Assembly: GCA_964451785.1 (NCBI GenBank)
Contig: CAYVJG010000034.1
Location: forward strand, 1-29,198
Direction: 5' to 3'
Source of the DNA: JAJYSO01 sp964451785
Lineage (GTDB): Bacteria > Bacteroidota > Bacteroidia > Flavobacteriales > Flavobacteriaceae
Length of the DNA stretch: 29,198 nt
In this document: piece by piece, positions 15,631-22,592 of the stretch
How positions within the stretch are numbered: position 1 is the first letter of the stretch
Layout of the letters: each line of letters starts with the position of its first letter
Notes under the pieces: generated by a model
The model's database searches: none
Told to the model about the DNA's origin: nothing
Seen by the model: the letters and a program-made list of their open reading frames with translations, nothing else
Translations under genes and position numbers: made by a program

Positions 15631-15790
15631 TACGGAAATGATTTTTAAAATAGACTAAATATTTTGTTGTTAAAATTTCAAAGGTCAAGGCAAAAAGCAC
15701 AGGCATAGCCATAGTTATGGCGAGCATTTATAACGCAGAGATTTGTGATTTTAACAGGAAGATTGGCTCATTTTGAATGTCACTTCCGTA
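15631..15790 (+). mobile_element. C-type miniature inverted-repeat element, copy C2
   Basis: A complete 160-bp element flanked by TAA on both sides (15628-15630 and 15791-15793). The ends form imperfect terminal inverted repeats of about 45 bp starting TACGGAARTGA, with AAAAT and TGTTAAAAT blocks kept. Bases 15649-15790 match C1 at 1-142. It ends 32 bases before the ABC transporter ATG, so it forms most of that gene's upstream region and may hold its promoter. Confidence 0.85.
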
Positions 15791-15822
15791 TAAATAGTCC
15801 TTTCATATTAAGACACAAAGCA

Positions 15823-16731
15823 ATGGAAACCTACTTAAAACTAAATAATATCAGTAAGCGTTACGGTCATATTCAGGCCGTAAAAAACCTCTCTTTTTCA
15901 ATCGAAAAGGGACATGTTTATGGCATTTTAGGACCTAATGGCAGTGGTAAATCAACCACCTTAGGCATGGTTTTAAATGTCATCAACCCTACTCATGGCA
16001 ATTATGAATGGTTTGGCGGCATGGCTACTACGGAAGCCTTAAAGCAAATTGGCGCCATCATTGAACATCCTAATTTCTACCCGTATATGACGGCTGAGCA
16101 GAATCTGAAATTAGTTTGTAAAATTAAGTCTATTTCGCCGGCCAAAGTTGACGAAAAACTCAATATTGTTGGACTTTTAGAACGCAAAAAAGACAAATTC
16201 AAAACCTTCTCTCTAGGGATGAAACAGCGGTTAGCTATTGCCTCTGCTCTGCTCAACGACCCCAAGGTGCTCATTTTAGACGAACCCACTAATGGCTTAG
16301 ACCCGCAAGGGATTCATCAAATCAGAAGCATCATCCAGAACATCGCGCAAACGGGCACCACTATCCTACTGGCCTCTCATTTACTTGACGAAGTTGAAAA
16401 AATATGTAGTCATGTTGTTATCATCCGCAAAGGAGAAATGCTCTATTCCGGACGTGTCGATGCACTCAATGCTACTCACGGATTTTTTGAACTCAAAGCC
16501 GATGGGCAAACGGAAGCCTTACAGCGTATGTTAACGGCTCATCCCAATTTTAAAAACGTTCGATTTGACACAGACACTCAGCTATTTACAGCAACTTTAA
16601 ACAGCCCTATAAATGCTCAGCAATTTAACAAAGAGATCTTTGAAAAAGGCATTGCGTTATCGCACTTAGTACACCGCAAAGAAAGCCTCGAAAGTCGATT
16701 CCTCAACCTTACTAATTCTTCAAAAGTTTAA
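15823..16731 (+). CDS. ABC transporter ATP-binding protein (ABC-2 exporter type)
   Basis: A 302-aa nucleotide-binding subunit. Walker A GPNGSGKST is at residues 37-45; the signature is FSLGMKQRLAIA; Walker B with the D-loop is VLILDEPTNGLDP; the switch histidine is in LLASHLLDEVEKIC. The C-terminal ~80 residues are the extension typical of BcrA/NatA-like proteins. The frame is open upstream from 15745, but those 26 codons are the right end of element C2, so the ATG at 15823 (METYLKLNNISKRYG) is the true start. It is followed 3 bases later by its permease. The exported substrate is unknown; bacitracin-type or lipid exporters are the nearest family groups. Confidence 0.95.
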   Translation: METYLKLNNISKRYGHIQAVKNLSFSIEKGHVYGILGPNGSGKSTTLGMVLNVINPTHGNYEWFGGMATTEALKQIGAIIEHPNFYPYMTAEQNLKLVCKIKSISPAKVDEKLNIVGLLERKKDKFKTFSLGMKQRLAIASALLNDPKVLILDEPTNGLDPQGIHQIRSIIQNIAQTGTTILLASHLLDEVEKICSHVVIIRKGEMLYSGRVDALNATHGFFELKADGQTEALQRMLTAHPNFKNVRFDTDTQLFTATLNSPINAQQFNKEIFEKGIALSHLVHRKESLESRFLNLTNSSKV

Positions 16732-16734
16732 TCT

Positions 16735-17550
16735 ATGAAGCGTTTACTCAACATCGAATTTCAAAAAATGCGCTACAATCGCGCGACTAAAATTTTAGTG
16801 GCCATTTATTTTATCCTTTTCTTCGGAATGGCTCTTTTTTCCTCCATTCATTTTAAATTTGGCAATGTTGATTTCAGATTAGCCGACCAAGGTATTTTCA
16901 ACTTTCCTTACATCTGGCACTTTAGCACCTATATCATTGCCGGATTAAAACTCTTCCTTGCCTTAGTCATCATCGGCATGACAACTCTAGAATACAGCAA
17001 TCGCACGCTTAAACAAAACCTGATTGACGGCCTCTCAAAACGCGAATTTATCTTGTCTAAATTTTACGCCATTCTCGCGTTTAGCATAGCCTCTACAGCA
17101 CTTGTGTTTGTTGTAGCACTCATTTTAGGTCTTTGTTTTTCCAGCTATACAGAAATCGGCATTATTTTTTCAGGTATGCAGTATTTAGTTGGGTATTTAT
17201 TAAAGCTCATCGCCTTTTTCTCATTCTGTTTATTTTTAGGCGTGTGGCTCAAAAAAACGGCTTTTGCCCTCGGCGCGCTATTCATTTGGTATATTTTTGA
17301 AGGAATTTGTTTTTTACTACTCAGCGCGTTAGGCGTTGCACCTTCAATTAAATCCATTTTACTCAATTTTCTTCCGTTAAACGCTATGAGTAATTTAGTA
17401 CCTGAACCTTTTTCAGATATGGGAATTATCAAAAGTACGCTTGGTGTTGCCTCTGCCCCAGTGTTATGGTATTATTGGTTAATTGCAATAGGATGGACAG
17501 CGATTTTTAGCTATGGTGCTTACCGCTTATTACAAAAGCGCGATTTATAA
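16735..17550 (+). CDS. ABC-2 type transporter permease
   Basis: A 271-aa integral membrane protein with about six hydrophobic segments (residues about 18-38, 70-92, 110-135, 148-167, 175-197 and 240-258). The N-terminal MKRLLNIEFQKMRYNRATKI and the internal TTLEYSNRTLKQNLIDGLSKREFILSK-region (residues about 87-113) are hallmarks of ABC-2 permeases of the BcrB/NatB group. It pairs with the ATPase gene 3 bases upstream to form a homodimeric-type exporter. Element A4 begins 5 bases after its stop codon. Confidence 0.92.
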   Translation: MKRLLNIEFQKMRYNRATKILVAIYFILFFGMALFSSIHFKFGNVDFRLADQGIFNFPYIWHFSTYIIAGLKLFLALVIIGMTTLEYSNRTLKQNLIDGLSKREFILSKFYAILAFSIASTALVFVVALILGLCFSSYTEIGIIFSGMQYLVGYLLKLIAFFSFCLFLGVWLKKTAFALGALFIWYIFEGICFLLLSALGVAPSIKSILLNFLPLNAMSNLVPEPFSDMGIIKSTLGVASAPVLWYYWLIAIGWTAIFSYGAYRLLQKRDL

Positions 17551-17574
17551 ACTTATACCGATTAGATTTATTTT

Positions 17575-17848
17575 GGCCCTATGCTAAATATAGTGGGTAA
17601 CCAAAATTTCGATTTTCCACAATAAAGTAAGCCCTAATTAGTGAAGTGTCTTTATATGGAATATCTTGGATAAAAACCTTCCTTTCACTATTCAACCCTT
17701 TCAGGGTTGTTAGGTGGGTAGTCTGTTATTCCCCGTAGGCTTTGCCTACGGTTTTAGCTATTAAAGTCCTTTGGACTTTTTATTACTGACAAGTTTTAAA
17801 ATAAGATTCAATCTGATTTTATTTACCCATTCAAAACAACATAGAGCC
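17575..17848. mobile_element. B-type miniature element B1, nested in A4
   Basis: A 274-bp insertion flanked by the 8-bp direct repeat TTTATTTT (17567-17574 and 17849-17856). The ends are imperfect inverted repeats of 26 bp: left GGCCCTATGCTAAATATAGT then GGGTAA, right (reverse complement) GGCTCTATGTTGTTTTGAAT then GGGTAA. The 8-bp duplication and GGYTCT ends fit ISL3-family elements, so a non-autonomous ISL3 derivative is plausible. No transposase is inside. The interior holds the hairpin cluster D2. Confidence 0.8.
17693..17779 (-). repeat. REP-like triple hairpin cluster D2 inside B1
   Basis: Three perfect tri-loop hairpins in 87 bases: CAACCCT-TTC-AGGGTTG (17693-17709), CCGTAGGC-TTT-GCCTACGG (17733-17751) and AAAGTCC-TTT-GGACTTT (17763-17779). 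Read on the minus strand, the first and last are followed by AATAG, the same hairpin-plus-AAT layout as D1. The pattern resembles REP sequences mobilised by Y1/RAYT transposases in Bacteroidota; no such transposase is in the window. Confidence 0.65.
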
Positions 17849-17977
17849 TTTATTTTTTAGTCCGATTGAGAAGATTTTTTGCAGACATAATCTCGTGGGG
17901 CATAAATTTCTAGTACAATAGATGAAATAGAAATTGGACTTTTTAAGTTATCCATACGACATTAGATTGCTGAAAAG

Positions 17978-18009
17978 TTTTCTCTCTTCCCGCAGAAAGC
18001 CTAATTTTG
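17978..18009 (+). promoter_or_regulatory. Candidate prfB promoter
   Basis: TAATTTTG (18002-18009) matches the TANNTTTG -7 box; TTTTC (17978-17982) with a 19-base spacer can serve as a degenerate -33. The expected leader is about 25 nt before the ATG at 18041. It lies just outside A4, so the nested insertions do not separate the promoter from the gene. Confidence 0.5.
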
Positions 18010-18040
18010 CAGGACTTAATTAGAAATAAGAACAAATCAC

Positions 18041-19139
18041 ATGATATCACAAGAAAATCTATCTGCTTTAAACGATCGTCTCACCGCCCTAAACCAATAT
18101 CTTTGACGTTGCTGGAAAAAAAATAGAGATTGCCAACGAGGAAGAAAAAACCTTTGCTCCTGATTTTTGGAACGATTCCAAAGCAGCAGAGACTATTCTT
18201 AAACACCTCAACGGTCTTAAAAAGTGGATCGATGATTATCAAGAAGCCGTAACCCTCTACGAAGATTTAGAAGTGATTTTTGAATTCTTTAAAGAAGGAG
18301 AATCTACTGCTGAAGACGTGCAAAAGCGTTATGAAAAAGTAGTTGATAGCATTGAAGCTTTAGAGTTTAAAAACATGCTTTCAGATGAAGGTGATGAACT
18401 GACTGCTGTACTTCAAATTACAGCTGGCGCCGGCGGCACAGAAAGTTGTGATTGGGCTGCCATGTTGATGCGTATGTATTTGATGTGGGCTGAAAAACAC
18501 GGCTATAAAGTTAAACAACTCAACTACCAAGACGGCGATGTAGCCGGGGTAAAAACCGTTACCCTCGAAATTGAAGGCGAATACGCCTTTGGCTGGTTAA
18601 AAAGTGAAAACGGCGTACATCGGTTAGTCCGTATTTCCCCATTTGACAGTAATGGCAAGCGTCACACCTCATTTGCTTCGGTTTATGTTTACCCTATGGT
18701 TGATGATTCTATCGAAGTTCACGTCAACCCAGCGGATTATTACTATGAAACCATGCGCTCGTCTGGCGCTGGTGGACAGAATGTCAACAAAGTTGAAACG
18801 GCGGTGCGCTTGCATCACAAACCTACGGGCATCGTCATTGAAAACTCTGAAACACGTTCACAGCTGGACAACAAAGAAAAAGCCATGCAGCTCCTCAAAT
18901 CTCAATTGTATGAAATTGAATTGCAAAAACGCCAGGCTGCACGTGCTGAAATTGAAGCCGAGAAGAAAAAAATTGAATGGGGCTCACAAATTCGTAACTA
19001 CGTCATGCATCCTTACAAACTAGTTAAAGATGTACGCACCAGCGAAGAAACCGGAAATGTCGATGCCGTTATGGACGGTGATTTAGATGCTTTTCTCAAG
19101 GCCTACCTCATGTCTATGGGACAAAAAAACGAAGATTAG
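18041..19139 (+). CDS. prfB: Peptide chain release factor 2, expressed by programmed +1 frameshift
   Basis: Terminates translation at UGA and UAA. The gene is in two frames: 18041-18103 (21 codons, MISQENLSALNDRLTALNQY then L) and, after skipping T18104, 18105-19139. The joined product is 365 aa, the same length as E. coli RF2. The stop-recognition tripeptide SPF is at about 199-201 and the catalytic GGQ at about 244-246 (SSGAGGQNVNKVETAV). The in-frame TGA at codon 22 with a C after it is the classic autoregulatory RF2 site: scarce RF2 favours the shift and makes more RF2. An annotation starting at 18273 would lose the first 77 residues. Confidence 0.97.
18101..18107 (+). promoter_or_regulatory. 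prfB recoding site CTT TGA C
   Basis: The slippery CTT codon is followed by the in-frame TGA and C, giving Leu then Asp (GAC) after the +1 slip. In E. coli a Shine-Dalgarno-like AGGGGG sits 3 bases before CTT; here the six bases in that place are AAACCA, and nothing purine-rich like AGGAGG is found in the preceding 20 bases. Confidence 0.93.
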
Positions 19140-19217
19140 TCAAAGATTAACAAACCTTCGTTAACTCCTTATACATTTTATATGTATTTTTAAAGAAACG
19201 AATAAAATAAATTGATT

Positions 19218-20183
19218 ATGGGAAATTTAAATAACATCCCAAGTGTAGATTTAGCTAATTTCTTATCTGATGACGAATCTAAAAAGCAAAAATTCGTCAA
19301 TAGTATCGGACAAGCTTATGAAGAAATCGGTTTTGTATCACTTAAAAATCACTTCCTCAGCGATGAGTTAGTTGATGAATTATATAAAGAAATCAAGCAG
19401 TTTTTTGCGCTTCCGCTTGAGGTCAAAAAACAATATGAACGCAAAGATTTAGGCGGCCAACGCGGCTATACGGCTTTTGGAATGGAACACGCCAAAGGAC
19501 GCACTGAAGGAGACCTTAAAGAATTCTGGCATTTTGGACAAACCCCTGATGCCGATGCAAATCTTACTGAAAGTTACCCTGATAACATTGCTGTAAACGA
19601 ACTTCCGGAGTTTAATACGGTAGGTCGTGAAGCCTACAAAATGCTCGAAAAAACAGGTATTTATGTATTGCGCGCCTTAGCCCTCTACATCGGGTTAGAA
19701 GAAACTTATTTTGATCATTGGGCTAGCAATGGCAACAGCATTTTACGTCCAATTCATTACCCGCCAATTACCAGCGAACCTAAAAATGCAGTTCGTGCAG
19801 CTGAACACGGCGACATTAATTTGATTACGCTTTTGATGGGTGCCTCAGCTGGTGGATTGCAAGTACAACGCAAAGATGGTGAGTGGATTGATGCTATTCC
19901 TGATGAAGGCGATTTAGTGATTAACGTCGGCGATATGCTTGAACGCTTAACCAACAATAAATTGCGCTCTACCATTCACCGCGTCACCAACCCACCACGT
20001 GATCAATGGGATAGTCCGCGTTACTCCATTCCTTTTTTCTTACATCCGCGCAGCGAAATGAAACTCAATTGTTTAGATGAATGTATCACGCCCGATAATC
20101 CTAAACACTATGAAGACATTACGGCTGGTGAATTTTTGCGTCAACGCCTCATAGAAATTGGCCTTTTAAAAGACGATAAGTAA
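19218..20183 (+). CDS. Isopenicillin N synthase-like 2OG-Fe(II) dioxygenase
   Basis: A 321-aa non-haem iron oxygenase. The N-terminal DIOX_N domain (IPSVDLANFLSDDE ... QAYEEIGFVSLKNHF, residues about 7-110) is followed by the jelly-roll core with the iron triad His197, Asp199 (AAEHGDINLIT) and His254 (STIHRVTNPP), and the cosubstrate pair Arg268/Ser270 (RYSIPFFLHP), which indicates 2-oxoglutarate use. The substrate is unknown; this group is common in Bacteroidota and is not evidence of antibiotic synthesis. The ATG at 19218 is preferred over the TTG two codons upstream. Its stop codon TAA (20181-20183) is also the left target duplicate of element A2. Confidence 0.93.
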   Translation: MGNLNNIPSVDLANFLSDDESKKQKFVNSIGQAYEEIGFVSLKNHFLSDELVDELYKEIKQFFALPLEVKKQYERKDLGGQRGYTAFGMEHAKGRTEGDLKEFWHFGQTPDADANLTESYPDNIAVNELPEFNTVGREAYKMLEKTGIYVLRALALYIGLEETYFDHWASNGNSILRPIHYPPITSEPKNAVRAAEHGDINLITLLMGASAGGLQVQRKDGEWIDAIPDEGDLVINVGDMLERLTNNKLRSTIHRVTNPPRDQWDSPRYSIPFFLHPRSEMKLNCLDECITPDNPKHYEDITAGEFLRQRLIEIGLLKDDK

Positions 20184-20304
20184 TACCTTTTGGGTAAAGT
20201 AAATAGTCCTATTCCAACTTTGTTTCATTGCACTATTTATTAACCAAGGCATTATACCGATACAAAACAATATAAATTAGATCAAAAAACAATTCTAATT
20301 GGTA
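20184..20304 (+). mobile_element. A-type miniature element A2, inserted in a stop codon
   Basis: A 121-bp element flanked by TAA on both sides (20181-20183 and 20305-20307). It aligns along its whole length with A1: shared AAATAGTCC, AACTTTGT, TCATTG, ATTATACC, and AATTCTAATTGGTATAA at the right end. The left TAA is the stop of the dioxygenase gene; the right TAA is 1 base from the SUI1 ATG. A promoter-like TTTG (20189-20192)-N22-CAACTTTG (20215-20222) lies inside the element. Confidence 0.88.
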
Positions 20305-20308
20305 TAAC

Positions 20309-20638
20309 ATGGATTTACAAGATCAGCTTAAATCACTTTTTCCGGAGCATCAATTTGAAGAATCTGAAACCACCGCTGATGAACAAGACGGTTTATGGCT
20401 TCAAGATGATCCGCTTTTGTGTAAATATGAAAAACGCCACGGCAAACCCACTACAATTATAGCGGGTTATACCGGCGCCAAAAGTGATTTTAAACAATTG
20501 GCCAAAGCGCTCAAATCACAACTCGGTGTGGGCGGATCAGTCAAAAATGAAGAAATTATCATTCAAGGTGATTACCGTCAAAAAATTATGGAACTGCTCG
20601 AAGAACGCGGTTTTAAAGTTAAACGCGTCGGCGGCTAA
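20309..20638 (+). CDS. SUI1/eIF1-type translation factor (YciH family)
   Basis: A 109-aa protein whose C-terminal two thirds is the SUI1 fold: TTIIAGYTGAKSDFKQLAKA, LGVGGSVKNEEIIIQGDYRQ and the closing FKVKRVGG (residues about 49-109). The N-terminal 45 residues are acidic and variable. Archaeal/eukaryotic eIF1 monitors start-codon choice on the small ribosomal subunit; bacterial YciH is thought to act in initiation fidelity or stress-related inhibition, but its role in Bacteroidota is not settled. The ATG lies 4 bases after element A2, which fills the gap to the dioxygenase gene. Confidence 0.93.
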   Translation: MDLQDQLKSLFPEHQFEESETTADEQDGLWLQDDPLLCKYEKRHGKPTTIIAGYTGAKSDFKQLAKALKSQLGVGGSVKNEEIIIQGDYRQKIMELLEERGFKVKRVGG

Positions 20639-20665
20639 GCCTTTTTAAACTTAACAACAACTTTC

Positions 20666-20704
20666 ACCTTCAGCCTTAAAAAATGATTTTTTAAGGCTGA
20701 AGGT
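20666..20704 (+). terminator. Perfect hairpin between the SUI1 and phosphorylase genes
   Basis: ACCTTCAGCCTTAAAAAA (20666-20683), loop TGA, then the perfect 18-bp complement (20687-20704). It looks like a terminator for the SUI1 gene, but the T-run is inside the stem and no T-tract follows. The phosphorylase ATG is only 17 bases further on, leaving little room for a separate promoter after it. Confidence 0.7.
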
Positions 20705-20721
20705 ATTAACTAACTATACCT

Positions 20722-21591
20722 ATGGCTTTAGAAGCTTCTGAACTTATCTTAAACCCTGATAGCAGCATCTACCATCTCAATATCAAACCCGAAGAATTAG
20801 CTGACACCGTCATCACCGTTGGCGATCCTGACCGCGTTGACAAAGTCACAGCTTTTTTTGATCATATTGAATTTAAACGCCAAAAACGTGAATTCCATAC
20901 TCAAACGGGCACGTATAAAGGACTACGCATCACAGTGATTTCTACGGGTATTGGCACAGATAACATTGATATTGTTTTGAATGAACTCGATGCCCTGGCA
21001 AATATCGATTTTAGAACACGTCAACTTAAATCCGAACTCCGCGCTCTAGATATCATCCGCATTGGCACTTCAGGAGCCATGCACGCCTCTACTCCTATTG
21101 ATTCGTTTTTGATTTCTGAAGCTGCCGTGGGTTTTGACAGTCTATGGCATTATTACCAACATCCTGAAATTGATGACCAAGGATTCTTACAAGCACTCCA
21201 ACAGCACTTGCAACTTAGCGACAAGCTGTCGTCTCCGTATTATGTTGAAGCCGATTCATCTTTAGTACAACGTTTAAGTAGCGACCAAACCATACAAGGT
21301 ATTACAGCTACAAATGTAGGGTTTTACGCCCCACAAGGTCGCAATTTGCGCGCTGTAGCTCAACGCAAAAATTTAGTCGATGAAATTGCTAAATTCGAAT
21401 TTAACGGTCGTAAAATCACCAATATGGAAATGGAAACCAGTGGTATTTATGCCCTCTCGACCATTTTAGGACATCGCGCCATCTCTATGAATGCCATGCT
21501 AGCCAACCGTGCTACAGGTCAATTTAGCCCTGATCCCAAAGCCCTCACCAAACGCTTAATTCAATACGTTTTAGACAAACTTGTCAGTTAA
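20722..21591 (+). CDS. Nucleoside phosphorylase (uridine phosphorylase-like)
   Basis: A 289-aa PNP/UDP-family protein for nucleoside salvage or turnover. Phosphate-binding GDPDRVDKV is at residues about 33-41; STGIGTDNIDIVLNEL at about 74-89; IIRIGTSGAMH at about 111-121; and the ribose/base site NMEMETSGIYAL at about 234-245, where Glu-Met-Glu is characteristic. Substrate specificity (uridine or other) cannot be assigned with confidence. Its TAA stop overlaps the stop of the convergent acetyltransferase gene by 4 bases (palindromic TTAA), with no terminator between them. Confidence 0.92.
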   Translation: MALEASELILNPDSSIYHLNIKPEELADTVITVGDPDRVDKVTAFFDHIEFKRQKREFHTQTGTYKGLRITVISTGIGTDNIDIVLNELDALANIDFRTRQLKSELRALDIIRIGTSGAMHASTPIDSFLISEAAVGFDSLWHYYQHPEIDDQGFLQALQQHLQLSDKLSSPYYVEADSSLVQRLSSDQTIQGITATNVGFYAPQGRNLRAVAQRKNLVDEIAKFEFNGRKITNMEMETSGIYALSTILGHRAISMNAMLANRATGQFSPDPKALTKRLIQYVLDKLVS

Positions 21592-22406
21592 TGTGCTTTT
21601 AGCAAACCTTTTAAAATCAATTGCTCCTCAGGGGTAAGCGAGAGACTGATAGAGAATACTTCTTCCAAAATTTGTTTGATTTCTAAAACTGATGAAAGGT
21701 AGCGCTGTTCTGTATTGCCATTATTTTTATACACCGAAAAACGATTATTATTCAGAGTATATCGCCCTGTTTTTCCGACTCGTGCTACGGTGAGTACTTG
21801 CGTAAAATGAGAATCAGGATGCGTAGATACATACCAGTTGCGCACTTTATAATCTATCTGAAATTGTGGTTCTAATGTAAATCTATACATGGTTTTCCAT
21901 TCCGCTTTAAGCTCAGTTTGCAGCAAAATGAAATCTGATTTATCGACAAGGCGATAATTTCCATGTGGAGTCGGTTGATCTTTATCAAATTCAAAAACAA
22001 GTGGCGCTGTTGGCGATTGCCCACCAAAGCCGACATCGACGATATAAGATTTATCAGATAATTCAACCGCTAACAACATATGTGAATTAGCCGTAATAGC
22101 ATTTTCTGGTTTCTTCCACAACACACGAGCTGCCAAGGGCTTTACTGAAAAACCGATATACTCAAGAACATCGAGAAACAATAAATTTTGCTCAAAACAG
22201 TAACCACCGCGATTTTGCAAAACCAATTTTTGAAAAATAGAATCTGAATCAATCAACACCAACCGCTTAAGTAAGGCGTTGAGATTTTCAAAGGGAATGT
22301 GCTGCACGTGTAAACGCTGTAGTTTTTGTAAGGTTTCGAGATTAGGTTGTGCGTTCCCTTCAAAATCAATTCGTTTAAAATACGTGATCAACTGTTTGTG
22401 AGTCAT
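21588..22406 (-). CDS. Arylamine N-acetyltransferase
   Basis: A 272-aa acetyl-CoA-dependent N-acetyltransferase. The Cys-His-Asp triad is complete: Cys70 (RGGYCFEQN), His109 (ANSHMLLAV) and Asp124 (YIVDVGFGG), close to the Salmonella enzyme's 69/107/122. It acetylates arylamines or hydrazines by a ping-pong mechanism; some homologues act in natural-product pathways. It lies downstream of the FAD monooxygenase gene on the same strand, with element A1 ending its upstream region 28 bases before the ATG. Confidence 0.94.
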   Translation of the reverse strand: MTHKQLITYFKRIDFEGNAQPNLETLQKLQRLHVQHIPFENLNALLKRLVLIDSDSIFQKLVLQNRGGYCFEQNLLFLDVLEYIGFSVKPLAARVLWKKPENAITANSHMLLAVELSDKSYIVDVGFGGQSPTAPLVFEFDKDQPTPHGNYRLVDKSDFILLQTELKAEWKTMYRFTLEPQFQIDYKVRNWYVSTHPDSHFTQVLTVARVGKTGRYTLNNNRFSVYKNNGNTEQRYLSSVLEIKQILEEVFSISLSLTPEEQLILKGLLKAH

Positions 22407-22436
22407 GGTTTTCAGTTCTTTTAAATTCTACTCTAA

Positions 22437-22561
22437 TACCGTATGGATAAATTAAATAGTCCAATTTCGACTTTGTCTCATTGTACTAGTAATTTATGGC
22501 CCACGGTATTATACCTACAAATGACATTATAAATCGGACTAAAAAATAATTCTAATTGGTA
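22437..22561 (+). mobile_element. A-type miniature inverted-repeat element, copy A1 (reference copy)
   Basis: A 125-bp element flanked by TAA on both sides (22434-22436 and 22562-22564). The terminal repeats are imperfect over about 34 bp, with TACC ends and an AGTCC block at the same distance from each end. Internally ACGGTATTATACC (22503-22515) gives a second pair of ends: TAATACCGT at the left matches ACGGTATTA exactly in inverted form, as though the element were made of two smaller units. It sits between the FAD monooxygenase and acetyltransferase genes. Confidence 0.88.
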
Positions 22562-22592
22562 TAAGGTAACACTTTAGTAACACATTTCACTT

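Larger units (their letters stand above)
17556..17961 (-). mobile_element. A-type miniature element A4, interrupted by element B1
   Basis: The two halves, 17556-17574 and 17857-17961, rejoin into a 124-bp A element that aligns with the reverse complement of A1, sharing TTATACC, TTTTTTAGTCCGATT, GCATAAATT, CTAGTACAAT, GAAATTGGACT and TATCCATACG. The outer flanks are TTA on both sides (17553-17555 and 17962-17964). The interruption is B1 plus one 8-bp duplicate. Confidence 0.85.

Noticed and set aside
15745..15822. N-terminal extension of the ABC ATP-binding protein
   Set aside because: These 26 codons lie in the right end of element C2 and a short linker, and have no family similarity. The ATG at 15823 gives a normal N-terminus.
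18041..18272. prfB as a frameshifted pseudogene or sequencing error
   Set aside because: The frame break is exactly CTT TGA C at codon 22 and both sides encode RF2 sequence, giving a 365-aa product. This is the known programmed frameshift, not damage.
19218..20183. Dioxygenase as part of a beta-lactam biosynthetic cluster
   Set aside because: Only the general isopenicillin-N-synthase fold is present. No NRPS or other pathway genes lie nearby, and the family is common in unrelated contexts.
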